A stretch of 50,200 bases of DNA from Paraperlucidibaca sp. (GTDB taxonomy: Bacteria > Pseudomonadota > Gammaproteobacteria > Pseudomonadales > Moraxellaceae), in assembly GCA_018066805.1 (NCBI GenBank), contig JAGPVX010000034.1:1-50200 (forward strand), read 5' to 3'. Under the pieces are notes generated by a model. It ran no database searches. It worked only from the letters and a program-made list of their open reading frames with translations, and was not told the DNA's origin. Within the stretch, counting starts at the first letter, position 1. Each line of letters begins with the position of its first letter. The position numbers and the translations under genes were made by a program. Shown piece by piece: positions 24,090 through 32,746 of this stretch.

Positions 24090-24117
24090 AAAAAAGCCGG
24101 CAATCGCCGGCTTTTTT
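24090..24117. terminator. Bidirectional intrinsic terminator, panD / TRAP operon
   Basis: Six As, GCCGGC, loop AATC, GCCGGC, six Ts. It is symmetric, so it can end both the plus-strand pan operon and the convergent minus-strand TRAP operon, whose stop is 12 bp away. Confidence 0.9.
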
Positions 24118-24128
24118 GTGGGTGCTGC

Positions 24129-26282
24129 TTAGCCGAACAGGCTTAGCAACATCCCGTTAAGTGACTCTTGCCATTCAGTACCATGCATCACGAGGTTCTG
24201 ACCGCCATACACAACGATGAGTAGACCTGTGAACATCACGACAACTGGCAAAATCCAGCGCTCGTAGCGGTAGTAGAAGGACTTATGACGGACCTCAGCA
24301 TCCGCTGCATCCATTTCTTCCTCACCAACCACCATACGAGTAAGTAATTGGTTCAGTGCCACTGGAGGAGACAGATAACCAAGCTCGAAAGCAGCCAACA
24401 CAACCATCCAGAAGTGGACCGGGTTGATGCCATTTGAGTAGGCAATTGGAGCGACTGTCGCGGACACCAAGATCACCGCACCGAACGGATCCATAATCAT
24501 GCCGATGAATACCATCATAAACATGAGAATAGTCAACGTTAGCCATATGTTTCCAAGATCGGCTGGGACGCTTGCCATGATGCCAGAATGCTCGATCACA
24601 CCACCGACCGACACAGACAATGCCATCAGCATAATCAACGCACCAATGTGGCCAATCGTTTCATTAGTGGCAAAGCGGACAGCTTGCTCAAGACTTAAGC
24701 GACGTTCGGCTTCTGGATTAACCTGCACAGCCTGAGCTTTGGGCTCGCGTCGAATTTTATCGAAAATCACGATAAACAACATGATGACCGGCAGCATCAC
24801 AGGTGCAGTGAACTCATCGAGCTGTGCATCAAGTAGGTACTTATAACCGTAGACCACCAATAAGGTGATAACGATATAAGGCGATACAGGCACCAAGGCA
24901 CGTGCAGAGTCACGTAATGCTGTTGAGAACACAGCCCGCTCGCGACCTGTTGAGTCTTCTTTCACCATCATGGCAAAAAGCAAGAACAGCGTCGATGTGA
25001 CCATAAACACGCCAACACCCCAACCGTACAGCTCGTTGGTAGTAACTTGCTTGTTCAATGCGGCAATCAGCACGATCAGCAAGCATGGGCGTAACACAAC
25101 ACCCATCGAGCCTGACATTGCAGCTGCTGCCAATGCCATTTGGCGACGACCGCCGGCCGAGTAGACTTCTTTATAAACGATGGCACCTGCAGCGATAACG
25201 AAAATACCTGAAGCGCCGGTATAAGCCGTTGGAACCGCGGCAGCTAGCAAGATAACCCAGGTCAATGCCTCAGGGCTTAGCTTCCAAGGGCGCACAATGT
25301 CTAAGAACAAAGTCACTACGCGTGTTTGCTTGAGCAACATACCGGCCCAAATATACAGCGCGAGGTTCAAGAAGATTCCGGAGTATTCCAGCAGCTGGCC
25401 TAAGTAAATGGCAATACCAGCCCAATGCTGTTCGGCAAAGAACACACTAGCCGATGTCATTGCCATGAAAGCAAACAACGGAATAGTCAGCAGACTCATA
25501 CCAAAGTTGCCGCCAGCAGGCGCATCTTTCGGCGGACGAACTACACGAACAGCACTGATTATTGCCAGCACCGAGAATAGACCGATAAAAATATAGTTAA
25601 CTAGTGGTTTATCTACTGGTATGCCCGACGCGAGCAATACTTTGTTGTAGTAGAACCAAGAAGTGAACGCCAAAATACTGTTCGCAATGACCATCGCCAT
25701 GTTGTAGACGAAGAAGTCGCGCTGCGTTTTTGGTGGCCGCAAGTTAATGTGATGAATGCTTAACGTTGTAGTAATTGCAGCAATGGAAAACATAGCCAGC
25801 AAAATCAACGAACGGTTTTCGGTTCCGAACTTAAAGATACCAAAGAAGCCCGTCTCAACCGCTCGGAACGCCTTTAGCTTAGGTGTGATGTGATCAACCA
25901 CACGCTCATAAATGTCGTTTTTCTCAACACACAGCGCTTTCGCAGCTTCTAGAGACGAACGAATTGCTTCGGGATCTTGAACCGCATCAGCAAACAGCAT
26001 ATCCAATGGATCATCAGATACGGGAGCGTTTAACTTTGCCTGGACCGCGGCATCAACATCTCGATTAGGGTCACATGCAGGACGTACTGGGTCTGCACGC
26101 AACATGAAATATTGGACGTTTGTTGTGGGGTCGCCGAACATGCGCTCGCCCATACGCAGTAACTGGCCATGGAGCATTTCGCCCGTACCAATCACCAACG
26201 TCAGCAACAGTAGAGCTAAAACCGGCAGACTGGAAAACCATTCCGATAAGCTGCGGTTCAGGAAGACAGGCTTATTATTCAT
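24129..26282 (-). CDS. TRAP-type transporter permease, fused small and large (DctQM-like) subunits
   Basis: A 717-aa inner-membrane protein. The C-terminal ~430 residues are the DctM large subunit: VPTAYTGASGIFVIAAGAIVY, MGVVLRPCLLIVLIAAL, FIGMIMDPFGAVILV and the ELGYLSPPVALNQLLTRMV motif. The N-terminal ~280 residues have about four helices like DctQ, but with a soluble segment of roughly 100 residues (about 45-140) between helices 1 and 2 that ordinary DctQ lacks. I chose the ATG at 26282 because AAGGAAG precedes it. TRAP systems import organic acids or other small solutes using ion gradients. The binding-protein gene lies just upstream. Substrate is unknown. Confidence 0.85.
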   Translation of the reverse strand: MNNKPVFLNRSLSEWFSSLPVLALLLLTLVIGTGEMLHGQLLRMGERMFGDPTTNVQYFMLRADPVRPACDPNRDVDAAVQAKLNAPVSDDPLDMLFADAVQDPEAIRSSLEAAKALCVEKNDIYERVVDHITPKLKAFRAVETGFFGIFKFGTENRSLILLAMFSIAAITTTLSIHHINLRPPKTQRDFFVYNMAMVIANSILAFTSWFYYNKVLLASGIPVDKPLVNYIFIGLFSVLAIISAVRVVRPPKDAPAGGNFGMSLLTIPLFAFMAMTSASVFFAEQHWAGIAIYLGQLLEYSGIFLNLALYIWAGMLLKQTRVVTLFLDIVRPWKLSPEALTWVILLAAAVPTAYTGASGIFVIAAGAIVYKEVYSAGGRRQMALAAAAMSGSMGVVLRPCLLIVLIAALNKQVTTNELYGWGVGVFMVTSTLFLLFAMMVKEDSTGRERAVFSTALRDSARALVPVSPYIVITLLVVYGYKYLLDAQLDEFTAPVMLPVIMLFIVIFDKIRREPKAQAVQVNPEAERRLSLEQAVRFATNETIGHIGALIMLMALSVSVGGVIEHSGIMASVPADLGNIWLTLTILMFMMVFIGMIMDPFGAVILVSATVAPIAYSNGINPVHFWMVVLAAFELGYLSPPVALNQLLTRMVVGEEEMDAADAEVRHKSFYYRYERWILPVVVMFTGLLIVVYGGQNLVMHGTEWQESLNGMLLSLFG

Positions 26283-26351
26283 TTTATACTTCCTTGGTAG
26301 AAAATGGCGGCGAGCACCAATGCTCGCCGCCATTCATTTCTTACGAGTAAC

Positions 26352-27356
26352 TTATTCTAAGTTTGTGGAGCATTCAGCATTGGCGCTTTCGACCGAGCAG
26401 CGAATTTTCTTCAACATTTTCATCATGAACGCGTCGTAAATACCGTCTTTGGTCAGGCTAATACGCGCATCTCGCAATAGCACTACATAGCCTTCTTTAT
26501 CATCGGGAGGCAGATCCAACCAAGTAGCAGCTGGAACACCTTTCTCAGCTTTAGTAATCATGCTAATCGAGCGGTTATACTGCGAATCCCAGTATTTGCG
26601 CGATGCCTGACCAAAACCAGCAGGAAACTTGGTTTTGTCGATAAATAGCTGGAAGGTCAGCTGAATGATAGGGAAGCGAACAATAGCACCGTCTTTCCCT
26701 AAGCCTTTGTAAAGCTCGAGTGGCTTATAGGCCATGGCTGGAGCAGCGATGATATCGACAGCGCCATTATTGAACTTGGCACCAAAGTTACTGATGTCAG
26801 AAGAGACAGGCTGAGCACCAATCTTTTGCACCATTTTGGCTTGTGATTTGTCGTAGTCAAAAATGGCAATTTTCTTACCTGCCAGCTTGTCGACATGATT
26901 GATTGAGCGGCTTTTAACGAATAAATAGGCAGCACCCGCTGGCGCCACGCCCGCAACCTCAAACTTGCCTTCAACCATCTTGGAAGCCAAGGCTGGGTTA
27001 GCTAACGTTGAAATTGCTTTTGCCATCACCGCATATGAAGGAATAGCGCCAATGGAATCTAAAGATCCGGTGAAGTTGTTAAACTGACGACCACGCAGAC
27101 CTGTCAGCAAAACGCCATCACACTGGCCAGCTTTGAAGTCTTCAGCGGCGGTGCGCTCATCGGTATAGGCTTTCAGCTCAACCGCAGCACCCATTTTGGT
27201 TGCAGCCAATGCGTAGTCCTTCATCAGACCATAGGCATCGCCTTGTGCACCAAGAATATCGAATACGCAAATTTTGTTCGCAGCATTAGCTTGAACCGAT
27301 ACTGATGCAGCCAGTACCGTCACTGCCGCCACTGCTAAAGTTTTAATTTTTCTCAT
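26352..27356 (-). CDS. Periplasmic solute-binding protein of a TRAP-type system
   Basis: A 334-aa secreted protein. The N-terminus is a clear signal peptide (MRKIKTLAVAAVTVLAAS..., cleavage after ANA near residue 25). The mature chain starts ICVFDILGAQGD and reads as a two-lobe periplasmic binding protein, with FKAGQCDGVLLTGLRGRQF and KLAGKKIAIFDYDKSQ resembling phospholipid/TRAP receptor patterns. It is not a classical DctP; it matches a family I recall as putative solute-binding protein (DUF6091-like). The ATG at 27356 has a GAGG site. It is placed between the lipoprotein and permease genes. Four cysteines in the mature part, two near the C-terminus, could form disulfides. Ligand unknown. 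Confidence 0.75.
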   Translation of the reverse strand: MRKIKTLAVAAVTVLAASVSVQANAANKICVFDILGAQGDAYGLMKDYALAATKMGAAVELKAYTDERTAAEDFKAGQCDGVLLTGLRGRQFNNFTGSLDSIGAIPSYAVMAKAISTLANPALASKMVEGKFEVAGVAPAGAAYLFVKSRSINHVDKLAGKKIAIFDYDKSQAKMVQKIGAQPVSSDISNFGAKFNNGAVDIIAAPAMAYKPLELYKGLGKDGAIVRFPIIQLTFQLFIDKTKFPAGFGQASRKYWDSQYNRSISMITKAEKGVPAATWLDLPPDDKEGYVVLLRDARISLTKDGIYDAFMMKMLKKIRCSVESANAECSTNLE

Positions 27357-27391
27357 GAAAAACCTCAAATTGTAAGAAGAAATAGATTGAC

Positions 27392-27424
27392 TAGGCAACC
27401 AAACGAATAACGTTTGGTTGCCTA
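27392..27424 (-). promoter_or_regulatory. Perfect intercistronic stem-loop before the binding-protein gene
   Basis: A 14-bp perfect inverted repeat, TAGGCAACCAAACG / CGTTTGGTTGCCTA, with a 5-nt loop lies 7 bp after the lipoprotein stop and 35 bp before the binding-protein start. No T-run follows on the minus strand, so it is probably not a terminator. Such hairpins often stabilise the mRNA of abundant binding proteins or block read-back decay. Confidence 0.65.
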
Positions 27425-27430
27425 CAAAGT

Positions 27431-28462
27431 TCACAGGAGGTCGGAGATGTCGACGCCTTCAGCGCGCTCTGCCTTCTCATCCCAGAATTTACCCAGCATG
27501 CCAACGGGTGTGCGAGTGCCAGCACCCTCAGTCCACAGGCGGTCTGAGAGAGTAGTTATGATCAAGCCTGCCATGCTATCCGCCAGACGGTAGTCTGGGT
27601 TTTGCTTGAAGCCCTGTTTCACATCAGCGAAGCGGCGAATTGCGTCACGCAGACGCACCTGATCATCTTTACCCGATGCCGACAAGGCATACATAGCAAA
27701 TGGCAAGCGCACACCTGCGGCTTCACCAATAGCCATTGATGCGTTCATTGCACCCCATGGGTCTTTACCTTCATCAGCGCCAGGCAGCACGTTCCACACG
27801 ACAGCACGAGCGGCCAATGGTACGCCCCACCATTTTTTGTTATCTAGGCAGCTAAATGCGCGTTCAGCTTTTGCCGCGATATCAAGTGGAACACCTACTG
27901 TTTGACCAGCAACGATATCGTTTAGAACTGCTTGCAAGCCAGTTACAAGACCCAGCATGTAGACGAATTCGTCAAAATCTTTATGGAAGTCTGTGCACTG
28001 CTCGCCAATCTTGATGTCGTAGCGTTTTTCGTAGTAAGTCACGAAACGCTGGTACGAGATTAACTGACGACGTGCGGCAAGCTCAGCAAAGCGTTTTTGC
28101 TGAATGCGAGCATCCTGCGCTTCTTCAACATTACCTGCACGAGCGGCGCGTAAGTAGCGAAGTTCTGCTTCGGTGGCATCGACTTCAGCGCATAGGCCTG
28201 CTGTCGTATAAAGCAAAGTCCCAAGCTGATTAGCGTCGGCACCAATATTTTCAGTTGCAACGATTAGTGGCGCAAGAGCTACTCCGGACTTACAAGCCAT
28301 AAGTACGTCGTTATCGCGCAGCAGAGGGGGAACTAGATTTCGCTCAACGAAGCGAAGTGATTGGTTGCTAATGAAAGCGATTGGGTCACAGGCCGAAAGT
28401 AGCACTGAGGAACCAAGGATAACACTTACAAAACCAAGACGGAGTTGGCGGAAGCCACCCAT
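27431..28462 (-). CDS. TRAP-associated lipoprotein (TatT-like)
   Basis: A 343-aa lipoprotein. The signal peptide ends with the lipobox LLSAC, so the mature protein starts at a lipid-modified Cys followed by Asp-Pro; Asp at +2 suggests inner-membrane retention by E. coli rules. The rest is predicted mostly helical, with a repeat-like LAARRQLISYQRFVTYYEKRY region. Its overall pattern and position recall the TatT (T component) proteins of some TRAP transporters, but I cannot confirm this. The ATG at 28462 has a perfect AAGGAG site. It is the first gene of the three-gene operon. Confidence 0.6.
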   Translation of the reverse strand: MGGFRQLRLGFVSVILGSSVLLSACDPIAFISNQSLRFVERNLVPPLLRDNDVLMACKSGVALAPLIVATENIGADANQLGTLLYTTAGLCAEVDATEAELRYLRAARAGNVEEAQDARIQQKRFAELAARRQLISYQRFVTYYEKRYDIKIGEQCTDFHKDFDEFVYMLGLVTGLQAVLNDIVAGQTVGVPLDIAAKAERAFSCLDNKKWWGVPLAARAVVWNVLPGADEGKDPWGAMNASMAIGEAAGVRLPFAMYALSASGKDDQVRLRDAIRRFADVKQGFKQNPDYRLADSMAGLIITTLSDRLWTEGAGTRTPVGMLGKFWDEKAERAEGVDISDLL

Positions 28463-28642
28463 GTCATTCTCCTTATGAAGATTATTATTATCACGCGCGC
28501 GCATTATTGTTGTAGTGCAACACGGGTGTACTGGCCCAAGCCAGCAAGGCTCAGAGAAGATAACACTATGGGCTGTTAGCGTTAAAGCCCAGAATGTGGC
28601 CTCTGATCGTTTTTTTCACCTTACATCGCCACACAAACCTAC

Positions 28643-28670
28643 GGCCGTCGGGTTTAGGCACCCGACGGCC
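28643..28670 (-). terminator. Terminator-like hairpin after pnp
   Basis: An 11-bp perfect stem GGCCGTCGGGT / ACCCGACGGCC with a 6-nt loop, 10 bp beyond the pnp stop. On the minus strand the following bases GTAGGTTTGTGTGG are only moderately T-rich. It probably ends or protects the long ribosomal-cluster transcript. Confidence 0.6.
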
Positions 28671-28679
28671 ATATCTTCC

Positions 28680-30764
28680 TTAAACTTCGATCAATTCCTT
28701 AATCGACAGCTTAATGCGACCGCGCTGATCAACATCCAACACTTTGACTTTGACCACTTGGCCTTCGGTCAAATGGTCACCAACATTTTCAACACGCTCA
28801 TGCGCAATTTGCGAGATGTGCACAAGGCCATCGGTACCTGGCAGGATGTTTACGAAAGCGCCGAAATCGACGATACGAGCAACCGTACCTTCATAAACAG
28901 TACCAACTTCTACTTCAGCAGTAACTTCTTGCACGCGGGCTAATGCCGCTTGCGTTGCCGCTTTAGTTTCGCCGTAGATGCGCACTAGGCCAGAGTCATC
29001 AATATCGATGGTGGCTTTGGTTTGCTCACAAATGCCGCGAATGGTGGCGCCGCCTTTACCGATAACATCACGGATTTTGTCGGTGCTGATTTGGATCGTC
29101 GTGTAAGTCGGCGCATATAGGCTGACTTCAGCGCGCGAGGCTGACAACACTTGGTTCATCTGATCCAAGATGATCTGGCGAGCTTCGTGGGCCTGGCCTA
29201 AAGCCACTTCCATGATCTCTTCAGTAATGCCTTCGATCTTGATGTCCATTTGCAGTGCGGTCACGCCTTTGGCAGAACCAGCTACTTTAAAGTCCATGTC
29301 GCCGAGATGATCTTCGTCGCCCAAGATGTCGGTAAGCACGGCGAAACGATCGCCCTCTTTTACCAAGCCCATGGCGATGCCGGCCACTGGCGCTTTCATT
29401 GGTACACCAGCAGCCATCAGTGCTAATGAAGCACCGCAGATTGACGCCATAGATGACGAACCATTTGACTCAGTGATATCCGATACGACACGAATGGCGT
29501 ACGGGAACTTGTCAGCTGACGGCAGCATTGGGTGCACACCGCGACGTGCCAAACGGCCATGGCCGATTTCGCGACGCTTAGGGCCAGACTCACGACCAGT
29601 TTCGCCCACCGAGTAGGATGGGAAGTTGTAATGCAGCATGAAGTTATCGGTATATGTGCCTTCCAGCGCATCAACCATCATGCAATCGCGCGTGCCGCCG
29701 AGCGTAGTAGTAACCAAAGCCTGAGTTTCGCCACGTGTAAACAATGCCGAACCGTGAGCACGCGCAAGCACGTCAACTTGGATATCCAAGGCGCGAACTG
29801 TTTTCGTGTCACGACCATCGATACGTGGCTTGCCACTGAGGATGTTGTCGCGCACGGAGCGATATTTCAGATCTTCAAACAGATCTTCAACTTCGCTGGC
29901 GCACTGCTCACTGCCTTCTGGCGCAAACTGAGCCAATACAGCTTGCTTAATTTCGCCCAAACGCGTGTAGCGATCTTGCTTAACGCTGATGGCATAGGCT
30001 TCAGACACTTGCGCGCCAAATGCTGCCTTCATTGCGGCTTTCAGTTCTGTGTTCACCACGGCTGCAGCAACTTCCCACTTCGGAGTGGCGACTTCAGCTG
30101 CAAAAGCTGTAATGGCTTCAACAACAGCTTGTAGCTCATCATGGCCAAACAAGACGGCACCAAGCATTTGGTCTTCGCTAAGCTCTTTGGCTTCAGACTC
30201 AACCATCAAGACAGCGGCTTTGGTGCCGGCTACCACGAGGTCAAGATCAGATACTTTCATTTGCTCGAAGCTGGGGTTCAGCACGTATTCGTCGTTGATG
30301 TAACCAACGCGAGCCGCACCGATGGGGCCATTGAATGGCAGGCCTGAAATAGCTAGCGCCGCTGATGTGCCGATCAATGCTGCAATGTCTGAGTCTTGCT
30401 GTTTGTCCGAAGAAATAACGGTAGCCGTTACCTGCACTTCGTTAACAAAACCTTCTGGAAATAATGGGCGGATTGGGCGGTCGATCAAACGCGACGTTAG
30501 CGTTTCTTTTTCAGTTGGACGGCCTTCGCGCTTAAAGTAACCACCGGGGATTTTACCGGCAGCATAGGTTTTTTCTTGGTAGTTCACGGTCAGTGGGAAA
30601 AAATCCTGGCCGGATTTGGCTTTCTTATTGCCAACAACAGCAACCAGCACCTGCACGCCACCCATGGTAACGACAACTGACGAGGCCTGGCGAGCAATGC
30701 GACCAGTTTCTAAAGTGACGCTTTGGGCGCCGAACTGAAAGGTTTTACTGACGATATTAAACAT
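28680..30764 (-). CDS. pnp: Polyribonucleotide nucleotidyltransferase (PNPase)
   Basis: Phosphorolytic 3'-5' exoribonuclease, part of the degradosome. Two RNase PH domains come first: the N-terminal one with [25 protein letters not shown], and the catalytic one with [23 protein letters not shown] and the metal-binding Asp residues in [18 protein letters not shown] domain ([15 protein letters not shown]) and a C-terminal S1 domain ([21 protein letters not shown]) complete it. At 694 aa it is full length. A GGAG site precedes the ATG. The 213-bp leader carries a long stem-loop like the RNase III site that controls E. coli pnp. Confidence 0.97.
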   Translation of the reverse strand: MFNIVSKTFQFGAQSVTLETGRIARQASSVVVTMGGVQVLVAVVGNKKAKSGQDFFPLTVNYQEKTYAAGKIPGGYFKREGRPTEKETLTSRLIDRPIRPLFPEGFVNEVQVTATVISSDKQQDSDIAALIGTSAALAISGLPFNGPIGAARVGYINDEYVLNPSFEQMKVSDLDLVVAGTKAAVLMVESEAKELSEDQMLGAVLFGHDELQAVVEAITAFAAEVATPKWEVAAAVVNTELKAAMKAAFGAQVSEAYAISVKQDRYTRLGEIKQAVLAQFAPEGSEQCASEVEDLFEDLKYRSVRDNILSGKPRIDGRDTKTVRALDIQVDVLARAHGSALFTRGETQALVTTTLGGTRDCMMVDALEGTYTDNFMLHYNFPSYSVGETGRESGPKRREIGHGRLARRGVHPMLPSADKFPYAIRVVSDITESNGSSSMASICGASLALMAAGVPMKAPVAGIAMGLVKEGDRFAVLTDILGDEDHLGDMDFKVAGSAKGVTALQMDIKIEGITEEIMEVALGQAHEARQIILDQMNQVLSASRAEVSLYAPTYTTIQISTDKIRDVIGKGGATIRGICEQTKATIDIDDSGLVRIYGETKAATQAALARVQEVTAEVEVGTVYEGTVARIVDFGAFVNILPGTDGLVHISQIAHERVENVGDHLTEGQVVKVKVLDVDQRGRIKLSIKELIEV

Positions 30765-30810
30765 AGATTCTCCAATCGATACGCCCTATGCGCATCGTTC
30801 CGACTTATTC

Positions 30811-30878
30811 GCCATTGGAGGCCCCTAACAGTTGCCATGCCTGTAGGCATCGCAGGTGTTAGAAGCCTCTCCGATGGC
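30811..30878 (-). promoter_or_regulatory. pnp leader stem-loop (probable RNase III autoregulation site)
   Basis: A long imperfect inverted repeat. The left arm GCCATTGGAGGCCCCTAACA (30811-30830) pairs with the right arm ending CCGATGGC (to 30878), and an inner 5-bp hairpin ATGCC/GGCAT lies at 30837-30850. It is 47 bp before the pnp start. In E. coli RNase III cuts such a leader duplex and PNPase then destabilises its own mRNA; the same role is inferred here. Confidence 0.65.
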
Positions 30879-30934
30879 ATCCAATACACCACATCCTTGT
30901 AGCCTGAGCGAGTAGCACGATGCTATTTGCCCAG

Positions 30935-30962
30935 ATAAAAATAAAGAGCGGCGGACCGCTCT
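30935..30962 (-). terminator. Intrinsic terminator after rpsO
   Basis: On the minus strand AGAGCGG, loop TCCG, CCGCTCT, then TTATTTTTAT. It is 15 bp beyond the rpsO stop, the same place as the leaky rpsO-pnp terminator in E. coli; some read-through into pnp is likely. Confidence 0.8.
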
Positions 30963-30977
30963 CTATCTCTTACTCGC

Positions 30978-31247
30978 TTAGCGGCGTAGACCCAGTACTT
31001 GGATCAACGCAACGTAGCGGCTGCTGTCTTTACGTTTTAGGTAATCGAGCAGTGTACGGCGTTGGTTCACCATGCGGATGAGACCGCGGCGCGAATGGTG
31101 ATCATGCTTGTGTTCTTTAAAGTGCGGCTGCAGATCATTGATCTGTGCGGACAGCAAAGCCACTTGGACTTCGCATGAACCGGTGTCGCCGGGGGCACGA
31201 GCATGCTGCGCAACGATGGCAGCCTTGTCCTGAACTGTCAGGGCCAT
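30978..31247 (-). CDS. rpsO: 30S ribosomal protein S15
   Basis: Primary 16S rRNA-binding protein of the small subunit, 89 aa. [39 protein letters not shown] and [13 protein letters not shown] are near-invariant S15 blocks. I chose the ATG at 31247 (MALTVQDK): an AAGGAG site lies upstream and the length equals E. coli S15. Upstream in-frame starts would add eight residues containing that ribosome binding site. It lies between truB and pnp, the usual gammaproteobacterial order. Confidence 0.97.
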   Translation of the reverse strand: MALTVQDKAAIVAQHARAPGDTGSCEVQVALLSAQINDLQPHFKEHKHDHHSRRGLIRMVNQRRTLLDYLKRKDSSRYVALIQVLGLRR

Positions 31248-31337
31248 GGGTTTTCTCCTTTGAAAGGCCATAAAACAACGACAGACCGTGCCTTTCTACA
31301 GTCCGCGCTGACACGCCCAATGGGCATGTTTGATGAC

Positions 31338-32288
31338 TTAGTTGAGCGAGCTATCAGCTACGCGCACTAAGCGTTTGGGGGCAAGCAAGCCATCATCATT
31401 TTGGCTGCCTATCCCTAAAAAAAGAGCCGGTTGGCCGTCATCTTGTAACTCAAAAATGAGCACTGACTGACCATCTCGCGGCAGACCACTAGCCTGCACC
31501 GGATTACCGTGGCGCAGATAATACGCTGAAGTCTCACTCAACTCCACACGCGGCCAATCGGCCAATCCTGCCCAGCTCGGCAGCAGCATTTCATCGAGCG
31601 CTGGAAAGCCCAAAGGCTCGGCTTCGGCTACATGCTCGCGGGTGAAGCTTTGCGATAAATCGAAGGGGCCTGCCTGAGTGCGTCGCAGTGCCACCACATG
31701 CGCGCCACAGCCGATGACATCACCAATATCTTCGACCAGATTGCGCACATAGGTGCCTTTTGAGCACGATACTTTAAGCTCAACAAATGGCAAATCTATG
31801 GATACGCAGCTGAGTTCGTAAATTGTGACGGGGCGTGCGGCGCGTTCAACTTCGATGCCGGCGCGGGCCAGCTCATAGAGCGGACGACCATCGCGTTTTA
31901 ATGCTGAAAACATCGAGGGCACCTGCATGATGTCACCGCGAAATTGTGCCAACACATGCTCAAGCTCATCGGCGCTAATGTTTGGCACAGCAGCACGAGC
32001 AATGACTTCGCCTTCGGCATCGGAGGTGTTGGTTTTTTCACCCAGCTTTAGCCGCGTGACATAGGTTTTATCGGCATCGAGCAAGTAGTGTGAGTACTTC
32101 GTCGCTTCGCCTAAGCAAATAGGTAAAACGCCTGTCGCAAGCGGGTCAAGACTACCGGTATGACCAGCTTTATCAGCCTGATAACGGTGCTTAACCCATT
32201 GCAGAATTTGATTGGAGGTGACACCAATTGGCTTATCGAGCAGCAAAATGCCATCGATAGGGCGACGTGGACGGCGCGGCTTACTCAT
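31338..32288 (-). CDS. truB: tRNA pseudouridine(55) synthase
   Basis: Converts U55 in the T-loop of tRNAs to pseudouridine. The catalytic Asp is in GHTGSLDPLATGVLPICLGEATK (about residue 48). DGILLLDKPIGVTSN at the N-terminus, KLGEKTNTSDAEG, and KCSKGTYVRNL-type SCSKGTYVRNLVEDIG follow. The C-terminal PUA-like RNA-binding domain covers the last ~65 residues. At 316 aa it is normal. It follows rbfA after 12 bp in the infB operon. Confidence 0.96.
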   Translation of the reverse strand: MSKPRRPRRPIDGILLLDKPIGVTSNQILQWVKHRYQADKAGHTGSLDPLATGVLPICLGEATKYSHYLLDADKTYVTRLKLGEKTNTSDAEGEVIARAAVPNISADELEHVLAQFRGDIMQVPSMFSALKRDGRPLYELARAGIEVERAARPVTIYELSCVSIDLPFVELKVSCSKGTYVRNLVEDIGDVIGCGAHVVALRRTQAGPFDLSQSFTREHVAEAEPLGFPALDEMLLPSWAGLADWPRVELSETSAYYLRHGNPVQASGLPRDGQSVLIFELQDDGQPALFLGIGSQNDDGLLAPKRLVRVADSSLN

Positions 32289-32300
32289 CTATTACTGAGC

Positions 32301-32732
32301 TTAGTCGCGACTGTCGTCGGCAGGCGTTGAATCGGGGTTTGTGGCATCAACTTCAGCGCTATTATTCGCTTCAGCATTTTTCACATCGGCAGCAACTGCC
32401 TGCGTGATGAGATCAGCCATGCGATTACCGCGCGATGTCACCACATCATGGTGAAAGCGCAAATGCGGCACGATGCGCGTGCGCAGACCACGGCCTAATT
32501 CACCACGCAAAATGCCAGAGGCAGCATTGAGAATGGCGATACCTTCATCTGGCGACTCATCTAGGGTTTTGCCCAAGATGGTCACGTAGATGTCGGCATA
32601 GCCCATATCGGGACTAACTTTAACAGCCGATATGGTGACCATGCCTAAGCGAGGGTCACGCAAGCGCTGACGGATCAGGCCCGAAATATCGCGCTGAATT
32701 TGGTCGCCTAAGCGTTGCGTGCGTTGACTCAC
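32301..32732 (-). CDS. rbfA: Ribosome-binding factor A
   Basis: Cold-shock assembly factor for the 30S subunit; binds near the 16S 5' helix during maturation. The KH-like fold carries RLGDQIQRDISGLIRQRLRDPRLG at the N-terminus, VKVSPDMGYADIYVTILG, and LRTRIVPHLRFHHD. At 143 aa it has a variable acidic C-terminal tail (ENNSAEVDATNPDS type), probably disordered. It lies between infB (14-bp gap) and truB. Confidence 0.95.
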   Translation of the reverse strand: MSQRTQRLGDQIQRDISGLIRQRLRDPRLGMVTISAVKVSPDMGYADIYVTILGKTLDESPDEGIAILNAASGILRGELGRGLRTRIVPHLRFHHDVVTSRGNRMADLITQAVAADVKNAEANNSAEVDATNPDSTPADDSRD

Positions 32733-32746
32733 TAATCCATCCCGCC

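Noticed and set aside
28463-28679. Possible small RNA or gene in the 217-bp gap between the TRAP operon and pnp
   Set aside because: Contains a weak GGGCT/AGCCC hairpin and T-run fragments, but no convincing promoter or reading frame. It probably holds the TRAP promoter, whose boxes I could not fix.
28515-28943. 142-codon plus-strand frame overlapping the 3' end of pnp
   Set aside because: Antisense shadow of pnp; composition follows the complementary codons, and no start signal.
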